From positions 43,747-107,746 of the forward strand of contig NZ_CAKRNY010000007.1 in assembly GCF_934371575.1 (NCBI RefSeq): DNA of 64,000 nt. The letters are read 5' to 3'. The translations under genes were made by a program, and so were the position numbers. How positions within the stretch are numbered: the stretch's first letter is position 1; each line of letters starts with the position of its first letter. Shown in pieces: positions 54,247 to 61,800 of this stretch. The DNA comes from an uncultured Blautia sp. GTDB lineage: Bacteria > Bacillota > Clostridia > Lachnospirales > Lachnospiraceae. A model generated the notes under the pieces. It saw only the letters and a list, made by a program, of their open reading frames with translations, was not told the DNA's origin and ran no database searches.

Positions 54247-55119
54247 CTACCTGACTTTACACACAATCGCCGTAATATTATCCACACCGCCCCCAGCAAG
54301 CGCAGCCTCTATCAATTGCTGCACACATCTGACAGGATCTTTTTCCCCTGTCAGAATGTTGCAGATTTCCTGCTCACTTACCATATCGGTAACGCCGTCG
54401 CTGCATACCAGATAGCAGTCACCAGACTTTATATATCTGCTTTTTATATAAGGTTCGATGCGCATTGACTGGGGATCTACTCCCAGATACTGAGTCAGCC
54501 AGGGCTTCCGGTTCAGGCCCTGTTCTTTCACATACCAGGCATCTGTGTGCTCCTTGGAAATCAGCATCATTTTTCCATCTCTTATAAGATAAGCCGGACT
54601 GTCTCCCAGGTTGCAGAGCCACATCTGACCTGCATGAAAATACACTCCAACCAGAGTAGAGCCTACCCTGTCTGAGCCTCTGTCTGCCCCAGCCTGATAA
54701 ACACTGGTATTCAGCCGCTGGCACAGCTCCATAAGGGATGGCGTGATGTCACATGGATTCATGTTTTCCTCCACTGCCAGAAATTCCTTCGTCACCTTGG
54801 CAGCTGTATAAGAGGCTACTTCCCCGTAGTCCATTCCGCCCATTCCATCAAAAACAACGAAAAGTCCATCCTCGTCCAGTTCCTTTCTGGCTGTTAAGAT
54901 TTCATCCAGGCCGTGGTTGTCACTTTGCATGTATTTTCCATCAAAATAGAAGTTATCCTCATTATTTTTTCGCTTCAATCCCTGGTTGCAGCCACAGGCA
55001 ATTGTAATTCCTGTAGGTTGTTCTTCTGAAGATTCCCGGATTTCTCCAAAACCACCAAGCTTCTCTCCAAGGCCTCCAAACATATCTCCAAGGCCTCCAA
55101 ACATATCTCCAAGCCCCAT
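54247..55119 (-). CDS. PP2C-family Ser/Thr protein phosphatase
   Basis: 290 residues. An unusual N-terminal Gly/Met/Phe repeat (GLGDMFGGLGDMFGGLGEKL) precedes the PP2C domain: KNNEDNFYFD, FVVFDGMGGMDYGEVASYTA (Asp91, metal site), NLGDSPAYLIRDGKM, LVCSDGVTDMVSEQEI and GGGVDNITAIV complete the metal-binding aspartates. It would remove phosphates placed by the adjacent kinases. Upstream the sequence TACAGGAGAATCG is repeated, giving more than one Shine-Dalgarno sequence before the ATG. Kinase-phosphatase pairing in one operon is typical of reversible signalling units. Confidence 0.94.
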   Translation of the reverse strand: MGLGDMFGGLGDMFGGLGEKLGGFGEIRESSEEQPTGITIACGCNQGLKRKNNEDNFYFDGKYMQSDNHGLDEILTARKELDEDGLFVVFDGMGGMDYGEVASYTAAKVTKEFLAVEENMNPCDITPSLMELCQRLNTSVYQAGADRGSDRVGSTLVGVYFHAGQMWLCNLGDSPAYLIRDGKMMLISKEHTDAWYVKEQGLNRKPWLTQYLGVDPQSMRIEPYIKSRYIKSGDCYLVCSDGVTDMVSEQEICNILTGEKDPVRCVQQLIEAALAGGGVDNITAIVCKVR

Positions 55120-55166
55120 ACGATTCTCCTGTACGATTCTCCTGTACGATTTTCCTACATTATTTT
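55120..55166 (-). repeat. Tandem Shine-Dalgarno-bearing repeats before the PP2C gene
   Basis: The leader contains TACAGGAGAATCG twice in tandem, preceded by a diverged GTAGGAAAATCG and looser AGGAAAAT/AGGAGAAT units. Only the copy nearest the ATG is at normal spacing. Confidence 0.65.
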
Positions 55167-55172
55167 CCTGTC

Positions 55173-55463
55173 TTATTCTCCTGCGTGGTCAGATCTGGCA
55201 AAAATAGCCGGAACCGCTTCCAGTTTCTCGAGAAACTGATCCACTTTTTTGTCTCTGTAGCCTTCAAATATAACTTTGCCGATCTGATCTGCATTGAACA
55301 GAATCGCACCTGGTCCTGTGGTGATTCCAAATGACGCATTCACTGCCATATAAGTAAATACCTCTTTCGTTTCCTTATTCTGGGGAAAATAACCTGTAAT
55401 GGTATATTCCAGAGGATTTTCATTGAATTTAACCACCGTTCCGATCGGATATAATTTTTCCAT
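55173..55463 (-). CDS. DUF4176-family protein (type VII locus), short
   Basis: 96 residues: KLYPIGTVVKFNENPLEYTI and TGYFPQNKETKEVFTYMAVN, the 'PIGTVV...ITGY' pattern of DUF4176 proteins found beside WXG100 genes, followed by LFNADQIGKVIFEGYRDKKV. No signal peptide or membrane helix. The ATG overlaps the stop of the upstream gene (TAATG), showing coupling. DUF4176 proteins have no fixed function; their constant place in type VII loci suggests accessory or chaperone roles. Confidence 0.82.
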   Translation of the reverse strand: MEKLYPIGTVVKFNENPLEYTITGYFPQNKETKEVFTYMAVNASFGITTGPGAILFNADQIGKVIFEGYRDKKVDQFLEKLEAVPAIFARSDHAGE

Positions 55464-55828
55464 TAAGCTTTACCTCCTGCACCAGCTGCCAGGTTTCTTT
55501 CTGCTTCTTTTTCCAGTTCTTTTTGTGCATTTTCCATTTCCCTTTGGAAACCGGCTGCATCTGTCATATTTGCCGCGAATTCCAGCATATCCATATATTT
55601 GGTATATGCCCCTGCGAGGGCGCCATGATAGCCTTCAAAAAAAGGCTCCACATTTTTTGCCTCTATTACATGAATACTATCTTTTCCTGTATACCCAGCA
55701 GGATATGGAACCACCAGATACTTTTTCACCATTTTATTGGCAGCTTCTTCAAAGGTGCAGCCAATTACCATGGCTTTTCCTTTTCCATATTCAACTAAAG
55801 AACCAACCCGTAATGTTCTATTTTCCAT
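55463..55828 (-). CDS. DUF4176-family protein (type VII locus), long
   Basis: 121 residues. RVGSLVEYGKGKAMVIGCTF and KYLVVPYPAGYTGKDSIHVI correspond to the DUF4176 strands; the C-terminal half is a charged helix (FQREMENAQKELEKEAERNL). No signal peptide. It is a diverged paralogue of the gene immediately after it, with one shared base between stop and start. Context: it lies between the large secreted-substrate candidate and the phosphatase. Confidence 0.8.
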   Translation of the reverse strand: MENRTLRVGSLVEYGKGKAMVIGCTFEEAANKMVKKYLVVPYPAGYTGKDSIHVIEAKNVEPFFEGYHGALAGAYTKYMDMLEFAANMTDAAGFQREMENAQKELEKEAERNLAAGAGGKA

Positions 55829-55854
55829 TTTTTATTTTCTCCAATTTTATGAGC

Positions 55855-56865
55855 CTACATTGCATTCAGTAACAGATTTCCCACATTATCAATGAAATTT
55901 CCAGTTGCCTGGATTCCACTCTGGATTGCCTCACCTGCGACCGGCACATTTGTGATCATACCTGACATTGAGCTAACCGTTTTTACAGCCTTCTCCCCGC
56001 CACTTTTAATGGCATAGCCAGCCATATTGGTCAGGGTATCTCCAAACGCATAAGCAAATCTGCCAGTCTCCACGCCCATCATCTTCGTAGCCCCCAGAAT
56101 GGTTCCACCCACATCACCTTTTTTCATTGCCGCAGAGGCTTCATTCTCTGCATTTGCATAAGCCTGGTTAAAGTATGCATTATCCCTGGCATTATAGGTT
56201 GCTTCACACGCAGAACGGATGGCATTTCCCTTTATATCGGAATTCGTCACATAGGAAGCACCTTTTTCCAGGGTGTCCATATCCGCTTCTCCTGTAAGTA
56301 CATCCTTTGTAATGGAAATAAGCGTTTTTTCGTCTGAAGAAAAGGAGGACTCTATTTCCTTTTTGCAGGAATCCGGCAGATTGTCATAGTTACTGGACAG
56401 CCACTTAGTAAAGTTCTTAGACTGGGATGCTGCATCTCTCATTTCCGGGGGAAGCATATTGATCACATCCTGCTTTTCCTTGTCTGTAAGAATTGAAGAG
56501 TTGCTTTTAAGCTTAATTCCATCCTTTTCAAACAATTTTTTCAGGGAATCCGGCATTGCCCCGGCAATGCCTCCGCCTGCAGTTGCCAGAATTCCCAAAA
56601 GATTCTCTGGTTCGCTGAAAGTAGATGCACTTTTGCTTGCCACAAGTGCACCATTTCCCAGCATATTGGTCACGCTTGTAAAGGTTTTCTGGGCTGCAGT
56701 GATCTTTCCTGCAAAATTACTTGCCAGATTTTCGCTCCAGCTGTCATTCATCCCCTGCAATGCAGTGGATACCTGGCCAAATAAAGATTCAAACTCCCCC
56801 TGAAGGGATGTCATTTCCTGAGCCTGGGCCATCAGCTCCTCAGGCGTTAATTTAATGTCTGCCAT
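55855..56865 (-). CDS. WXG100-like N-terminal domain fused to a long C-terminal region, candidate secreted substrate
   Basis: 336 residues. The first ~90 residues are helical with a central Trp-Ser-Glu turn (QGMNDSWSENLASNFAGKIT), matching the WXG100 hairpin with Glu/Ser variation. The rest is unlike known toxins: SNSSILTDKEKQDVINMLPP, SKNFTKWLSSNYDNLPDSC, a helix-rich middle and a Gly/Ala/Val-rich end (ITNVPVAGEAIQSGIQATGN). No signal peptide. It could be a WXG100-tagged effector or a structural secreted component. It lies 4 bases after the gene at 56869 and ahead of the DUF4176 pair. Confidence 0.75.
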   Translation of the reverse strand: MADIKLTPEELMAQAQEMTSLQGEFESLFGQVSTALQGMNDSWSENLASNFAGKITAAQKTFTSVTNMLGNGALVASKSASTFSEPENLLGILATAGGGIAGAMPDSLKKLFEKDGIKLKSNSSILTDKEKQDVINMLPPEMRDAASQSKNFTKWLSSNYDNLPDSCKKEIESSFSSDEKTLISITKDVLTGEADMDTLEKGASYVTNSDIKGNAIRSACEATYNARDNAYFNQAYANAENEASAAMKKGDVGGTILGATKMMGVETGRFAYAFGDTLTNMAGYAIKSGGEKAVKTVSSMSGMITNVPVAGEAIQSGIQATGNFIDNVGNLLLNAM

Positions 56866-56868
56866 AAT

Positions 56869-57282
56869 TTATTTTTCCACTCCCTTCGCAAGTCCAGAAA
56901 AAGCTGACATACAGATCGGCGTTGCACCTGTAACACCTTGGGTTACCTCCTGTATGGCACCTGGCACCACATTTGTGATCCTGCCAATCGGTTCATCTAC
57001 AGAATTGGTTTTCTGACGCATTTCCTGCTCTGCGGTATCGAAACGGGCAGAGGCATTTTTCACTGCGTTATAAAAGGAAGACGCATATCCCTCAATCTTC
57101 TGCGCTGTCTCACGGTTCTCTATGGTATAGCTGTTGATCTGGTTACGCTCACTGCACACCCAGTCATTATGTACTACCACCTGATTCAGTAAAGTAGCTG
57201 CATCTGAAATCAGGTCGTTGGTTCTTTCTGCTACAGAAACTGAGCTTCTGAGCAGGTCCGTATCTACATTTAAAAAAGCCAT
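56869..57282 (-). CDS. Esx-like helical protein, type VII substrate or partner
   Basis: 137 residues, no signal peptide. It has the layout of a WXG100 protein: a first helix (LLRSSVSVAERTNDLISDAA), a turn with a conserved Trp (VVHNDWVCSERNQINSYTI) and a second helix (GYASSFYNAVKNASARFDTA), then a Gly/Val/Thr-rich tail (VVPGAIQEVTQGVTGATPIC). The Trp is followed by Val-Cys rather than x-Gly, so it is a divergent member. GGGAGGACC precedes the ATG. It is likely co-secreted with its neighbours, by position. Confidence 0.7.
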   Translation of the reverse strand: MAFLNVDTDLLRSSVSVAERTNDLISDAATLLNQVVVHNDWVCSERNQINSYTIENRETAQKIEGYASSFYNAVKNASARFDTAEQEMRQKTNSVDEPIGRITNVVPGAIQEVTQGVTGATPICMSAFSGLAKGVEK

Positions 57283-57320
57283 TTTGGTCCTCCCTATAAT
57301 CGTTTTGCAATTTCTGTAAC

Positions 57321-57614
57321 TTAGAACGAATTATTTATCATATTTGCACATTCCTGATCCACGCTCTGGAATGTATTTACTGCATCTCCTGCATAGCTCT
57401 GCATCAGATCCAGAATCTCTTTCAGGGATTTTCCCTGCTGGATATATTTCTCCATTAGCTCCAGAAATGCTTTGCTGGCATTTCCCTCCCATCCGGCTGT
57501 CATCTGGCTGGAAAGATTACTCATCCGCCCTACCAAAGCTTCATATGCTGCGGAAAGATTTTTTAAGGTAGCAGCCTGTTGTGTCAGACCGTCGTAATCG
57601 ATTTTAATTGCCAT
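57321..57614 (-). CDS. WXG100 protein (EsxA-like type VII substrate)
   Basis: 97 residues, the classical size. Helix-turn-helix with the WXG turn as MTAGWEGNASKAFLELMEKY. Helix 1 is DGLTQQAATLKNLSAAYEAL and helix 2 continues SLKEILDLMQSYAGDAVNTF. Proteins of this family form dimers and are exported by the EssC machine while also needed for its activity. AAGGGGAAGTTGAC precedes the ATG. No clear C-terminal YxxxD/E signal is seen, so it may depend on a partner such as the protein at 57653. Confidence 0.92.
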   Translation of the reverse strand: MAIKIDYDGLTQQAATLKNLSAAYEALVGRMSNLSSQMTAGWEGNASKAFLELMEKYIQQGKSLKEILDLMQSYAGDAVNTFQSVDQECANMINNSF

Positions 57615-57652
57615 GTCAACTTCCCCTTTTTATCTAATATGATTTTTTATGT

Positions 57653-57958
57653 TTAGATCAATCCACGTATCTGTCCAGCCAGACCTGCATCCTGCTCTTT
57701 ATATTTCGCCACCGTTTTGCTGATCAACTGTGCTGCCTGGTTCAGATTGGTGATCAGGTCATCTACCTGCTTCGAAAGGCTCTGGCTTTTGTCTGCAATA
57801 GCATTTCCTGTCATTCCAGTCATCGTCTCCGCATTTGCCTTCAGCTGTTTCATACTGTTCTGTGCATCCTGAAGCTTGGCAATAGCAGATCTGATTTTCT
57901 GAATATCTGCATTTGCCGCTGCCTCATCAATGGTAATCTGTCCTTGATCGTTGGTCAT
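57653..57958 (-). CDS. Small helical Esx-like protein with YxxxD export motif
   Basis: 101 residues, all helical by composition, without a Trp-x-Gly turn: helix 1 ADIQKIRSAIAKLQDAQNSM, a turn MTGMTGNAIADKS, helix 2 LSKQVDDLITNLNQAAQLIS. The C-terminus contains YKEQD, fitting the YxxxD/E signal of type VII substrates. It resembles the small YwqI/LXG-associated helical partners that pair with secreted proteins, though I cannot be sure of the family. It lies between the putative chaperone and the WXG100 gene. Confidence 0.75.
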   Translation of the reverse strand: MTNDQGQITIDEAAANADIQKIRSAIAKLQDAQNSMKQLKANAETMTGMTGNAIADKSQSLSKQVDDLITNLNQAAQLISKTVAKYKEQDAGLAGQIRGLI

Positions 57959-57959
57959 A

Positions 57960-58490
57960 TTAAGCCTCTCCCTTCAATAATGTAATTGCCAGCTTCCGGA
58001 AACGGCTGTCCCTCAGCTGTTCTTTTGTAAATGAGCCATTTTTCTGCCCTGTGTGTACATTGGCACAGGAAATCACGATCTCCTCAATTTCCTCTTTTTC
58101 CCAAAGCTTCTCCAGTTGGGAATCCCTTGTGATCTCTTGTAACCTGATTTCATTATCCTCCAGGATTGTCATAATCATTTTCCCCTGATAGATATGGAAA
58201 CGGAAAACCGGTCCGTCTTTTATTTCCATACGGCTTTCTGTCTCTCCGAAGAATACCGGCAAAAGAAGCTCTTTCGCTTCCTCTTCAAATTCCGCATTGT
58301 CATAAAAATCCATCTCTACCACACCGTCTTCTTCCAGCTTCTCCAACGCTTCCTGCTCGCGCAGATCATGGTTGATCTGGATATCCGGCATTGCGGCAAA
58401 ATAGTCGTAATCAATGTATTTTGCCTGCAGCAGCTTTCCGCAGAAAAAAAGCTCTACGGGTGTTAATTTCAGTTCTTCGCTCATGCTCAT
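57960..58490 (-). CDS. Putative type VII cytosolic chaperone-like protein (DUF5081/EspG-like position)
   Basis: About 176 residues, acidic, no signal peptide or membrane helix: KLTPVELFFCGKLLQAKYID, LEEDGVVEMDFYDNAEFEEE, FRFHIYQGKMIMTILEDNE, RLQEITRDSQLEKLWEKEEI. I use the ATG at 58490 (AGGAG 7 bases upstream); ATG 58484 and 58505 are alternatives. Size and place between EsaB and the Esx genes resemble substrate chaperones (EspG/EsaE, DUF5081), but this rests on context, not on a motif I can prove. Confidence 0.7.
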   Translation of the reverse strand: MSMSEELKLTPVELFFCGKLLQAKYIDYDYFAAMPDIQINHDLREQEALEKLEEDGVVEMDFYDNAEFEEEAKELLLPVFFGETESRMEIKDGPVFRFHIYQGKMIMTILEDNEIRLQEITRDSQLEKLWEKEEIEEIVISCANVHTGQKNGSFTKEQLRDSRFRKLAITLLKGEA

Positions 58491-58528
58491 TCCTTTTCTC
58501 CTCATATAAACAATTCAAAGCCAGTTTT

Positions 58529-58786
58529 CTATCTCTTTATCTGAATAATATCGCCCTGCCAGATTCCTTCTTTTGCGAAGGTGGAGTCCGGGGAAATTAT
58601 TTTTCCTGTACGTTTATTCCAAAGGCGGCACCCAATCATAGGCATCACCTCTTTTTTATGGTAATAGTTCAGCACTTCTGCAATATTCACGGTTACCTGT
58701 GTCACAGGAATATCTGTGGGAATCTCCATATCATAGGAGAACTTTCCTACTTCATCCTGCACCGAGACAATGATAAATGGTCGCAT
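58529..58786 (-). CDS. esaB: EsaB/YukD ubiquitin-like type VII component
   Basis: 85 residues with a ubiquitin-like pattern: FIIVSVQDEVGKFSYDMEIP, PVTQVTVNIAEVLNYYHKKE, and a final strand IWQGDIIQIKR. Small YukD/EsaB proteins occur in nearly all Firmicutes type VII loci and control system output in the cytoplasm. AAGGAGAGG precedes the ATG. It follows essC by 28 bases. Confidence 0.88.
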   Translation of the reverse strand: MRPFIIVSVQDEVGKFSYDMEIPTDIPVTQVTVNIAEVLNYYHKKEVMPMIGCRLWNKRTGKIISPDSTFAKEGIWQGDIIQIKR

Positions 58787-58814
58787 TTTCCTCTCCTTAA
58801 TAATTTTTTCACTT

Positions 58815-61800
58815 TTACTCCCACCGGATCAATCTGACTTTGCCTTTATGGATAACTGCCATTTCTTCCTCATCCAGGTCAGCATCCATCTGCGGCAGAT
58901 ATTCCTTGCAGGAAAAAGCATGGTACTCCATAGGATTTCCATTTAAAACTGCCACATTTTCCGCTTCTATTGCAGCTTTCGTAACAATATCTGCTTTTTC
59001 AGGATCCTCACACTGCTCTTTCGTGATTCCGGCGATCAGAATAATGCCCAGCTCTTTTGATTTCGCAAGAACTTTCCGCAGCTGCTTGTTCTCATCTGGG
59101 GAAAATCCTTTCGCCAGCTCAGGGAGATTTTCAATCAGGACACAGATCTGCTGATAGGATTGCAGCCATTTCTCCTGGTCAAAATCAGCCTCTTTTTTAT
59201 GGCTGTTCCGGTTTTTCAGTCGGCTCTGAAGATTTTCCACAAGGCCTGCCAGCTGCGTAACAGGTTCTCCACCATCTGCACCTTCCACGCCTGCTGATTC
59301 ACTTTTCTTCATCCGAAGGATCTGATTATCATTCTTTTGCTTTAGCAACTGCTCCAGGTGATTCAAAAACCCAATGCCTGTATTCTGATCTTCTGCAGCA
59401 AATAAAAGAATGGATTCCTCTGAGAAGTCAAAATATGCAGGCTCCAGATCATCGGTGTAAATTCCGGCTGGAATACGGCTGCGTTCGTTGTATTTACTGG
59501 AGTAGTCTCCCATTTTTCCTTGTCCGCCGTCCGTTTTCCCATATCCTTTTTCCTTGGCAGCACCTTTCTGGTCATTTTCCATATCCTGATAAGTGCCATT
59601 CCCGCCATTTTTCTGGTATTGGTTCTTTGCTTCTGTTTTTCCAGAAAAGTCTCCAGATTTTGGTCCTAGTCCATCATCCCCTGGAAATTCCTTTTCCATT
59701 CCATTTTTCTTAATATTTTCCCAGGCATCCGCCATCTTCTTTGTAAGCTCCATCACCCGTTTATGACGCTCCTGGTCGTTCTGGGCATTTTCATACACCG
59801 CAATCTGGAAAGCCACCGGAGGATTTCCTCCCAGAATTGCCTGTCCGGCTGTTACCGGCATGCTGATTCCATCCATGGCTCCCACATAGCTGCGGTAATC
59901 ACCCTTGTCCGCAAGGCGCAGGGCTATGGTTCCCTTGATCAGCTGCAGGAATTTCATACTCAGTCCTAATGTAGAAGTTGCAGTAAATACCAGATAAATT
60001 CCATAAGTCATACCATTTGCTGCAATTTCCTCCAGACACGCCATTACCTCCGGACTGATATCAAACCAGCCCTTTATATGATCCACAAGGACAACGATTG
60101 CCGGTGTATCCGGCGCGACACTTTCCCGGTAAGCGCCAAGGGAGTTGACTGCATGCTTGTTAAACGCGACTCTTCTTGATGCTATTTCACCAAGAAGCCT
60201 TGCCGCTGCTTTTTTGATCCGCCCTTCCTCCGACTGGCTCGTGATCACTTCTTTTACATGTGGCATACCAGCAAATTCAGGAAGGCTTAAGCTTCCTGCA
60301 TCAAAAATGGTAATAGAAACATCCTTTGGTGTATAGAGAAGTCCCATACTCACCAACATAGTTTTCAGGAAAAATGTTTTTCCAGTGGCTGGAGTTCCAA
60401 AAATACCAAAATGCCCCTGCCCGGAAAGATCCAATACTTGCACGCCCTGTGCCTGGATCTGCGGCATATCGTATTTTCCAACAGGAACCACAAGCTCGTT
60501 TCTTCGTACCGGCCATTTTTCCCCGTCGAAGGTATCTGTAAGGCCCAACTCTTCCAGCGGCAGCCAGGTAGGAAGCTCTGGAAGCCAGGGACCTGCCATT
60601 TTTTCAATTTTCTGTTCTTTACAAACTTTATTGATATATCCGATAATCGCAGTCAATTCATCCACTTCGCTGTCTTTCTTTTTCTTCTTTGGAAGTGGAT
60701 TGATCCGGCTGCCAGTCACACTAACGATCCGGACCTGGTTTTCCTTTTTTCCTTTGTGCTCTGCTTTTCCTGTATATTCTGCGGAGCTGTAATAGGACTG
60801 GAAAAGCTCAAAAAGCTCATCCTCACCAACACGTACATAGGCACGTCCAGCCTGTGTGATTCTGGCTGCATCTGGTCTTTTCAGCATTTCCCGGCTGTCT
60901 GCCACATCCTGCACTTTCATACAGATACGGAAACGGGAGTTAGCGCTGATCTGGTCCGTGACCACACCTGCTGGCTTCTGGGTAGCGAGAAACAGATGGA
61001 TTCCCAGGGAACGGCCTACCGTTGCAAAAGAATTTAATTTTGTCAAAAATTCCGGCTGTTCTTTTTTCAGCTCTGCAAATTCGTCTGTCACAATGATCAG
61101 ATGGGGAAGGCGAATCTTCACATCCCCTTTCCGGTACGCTTTCCGGTACTGACTGATGTTCTTCACCCCAGCCTGGGAAAACAGACTCTCACGACGTTTC
61201 ATCTCACTTTCCAGAGAAACCAGGGACCTGGAGATATTCCGGTCAATATTGGTTATTTTTCCAACCACATGTGGAAGGGGCTCCAGAAGATCGGACATTC
61301 CGCCGCCTTTATAATCGATAATAACAAAATTCACATCATGGGGATGGTAATTCACCGCCATGGAAAGGATCCAGGTCTGGAGCAGTTCACTTTTACCAGA
61401 TCCGGTGGTACCTGCCAGAAGTCCGTGAGGACCATGTGCACTGTCCCCATCCAGAATATTCAGACAGAACGTTTTTCCACCTGCCATAATGCCAAGAGGC
61501 GTCGAAAGGGTCTGGTGGGGTTCGCTTCTTTCCCAGCGTTTGAGAATTTCCAACTGTTCCACGACCTGTACCCGGAAGCCCTCCAGAAAGGTAATGGATC
61601 CCGGCAGGGAAGCCTCGGATTTCTTTTCCTTTAATTCAATTGCTGCCATCTGTCTGGAAAATGCCTCCAGCTGTACCTGATGTACTGTCTCATCCCTTGT
61701 AAAATAAACCCGTTCGTCATATCTTTCCCGTTCGTAGGCATAGGGCTTACTGGTAAGCTCTATGATATATTGACAGGTCTGGGGCAGATGATACAGATCC

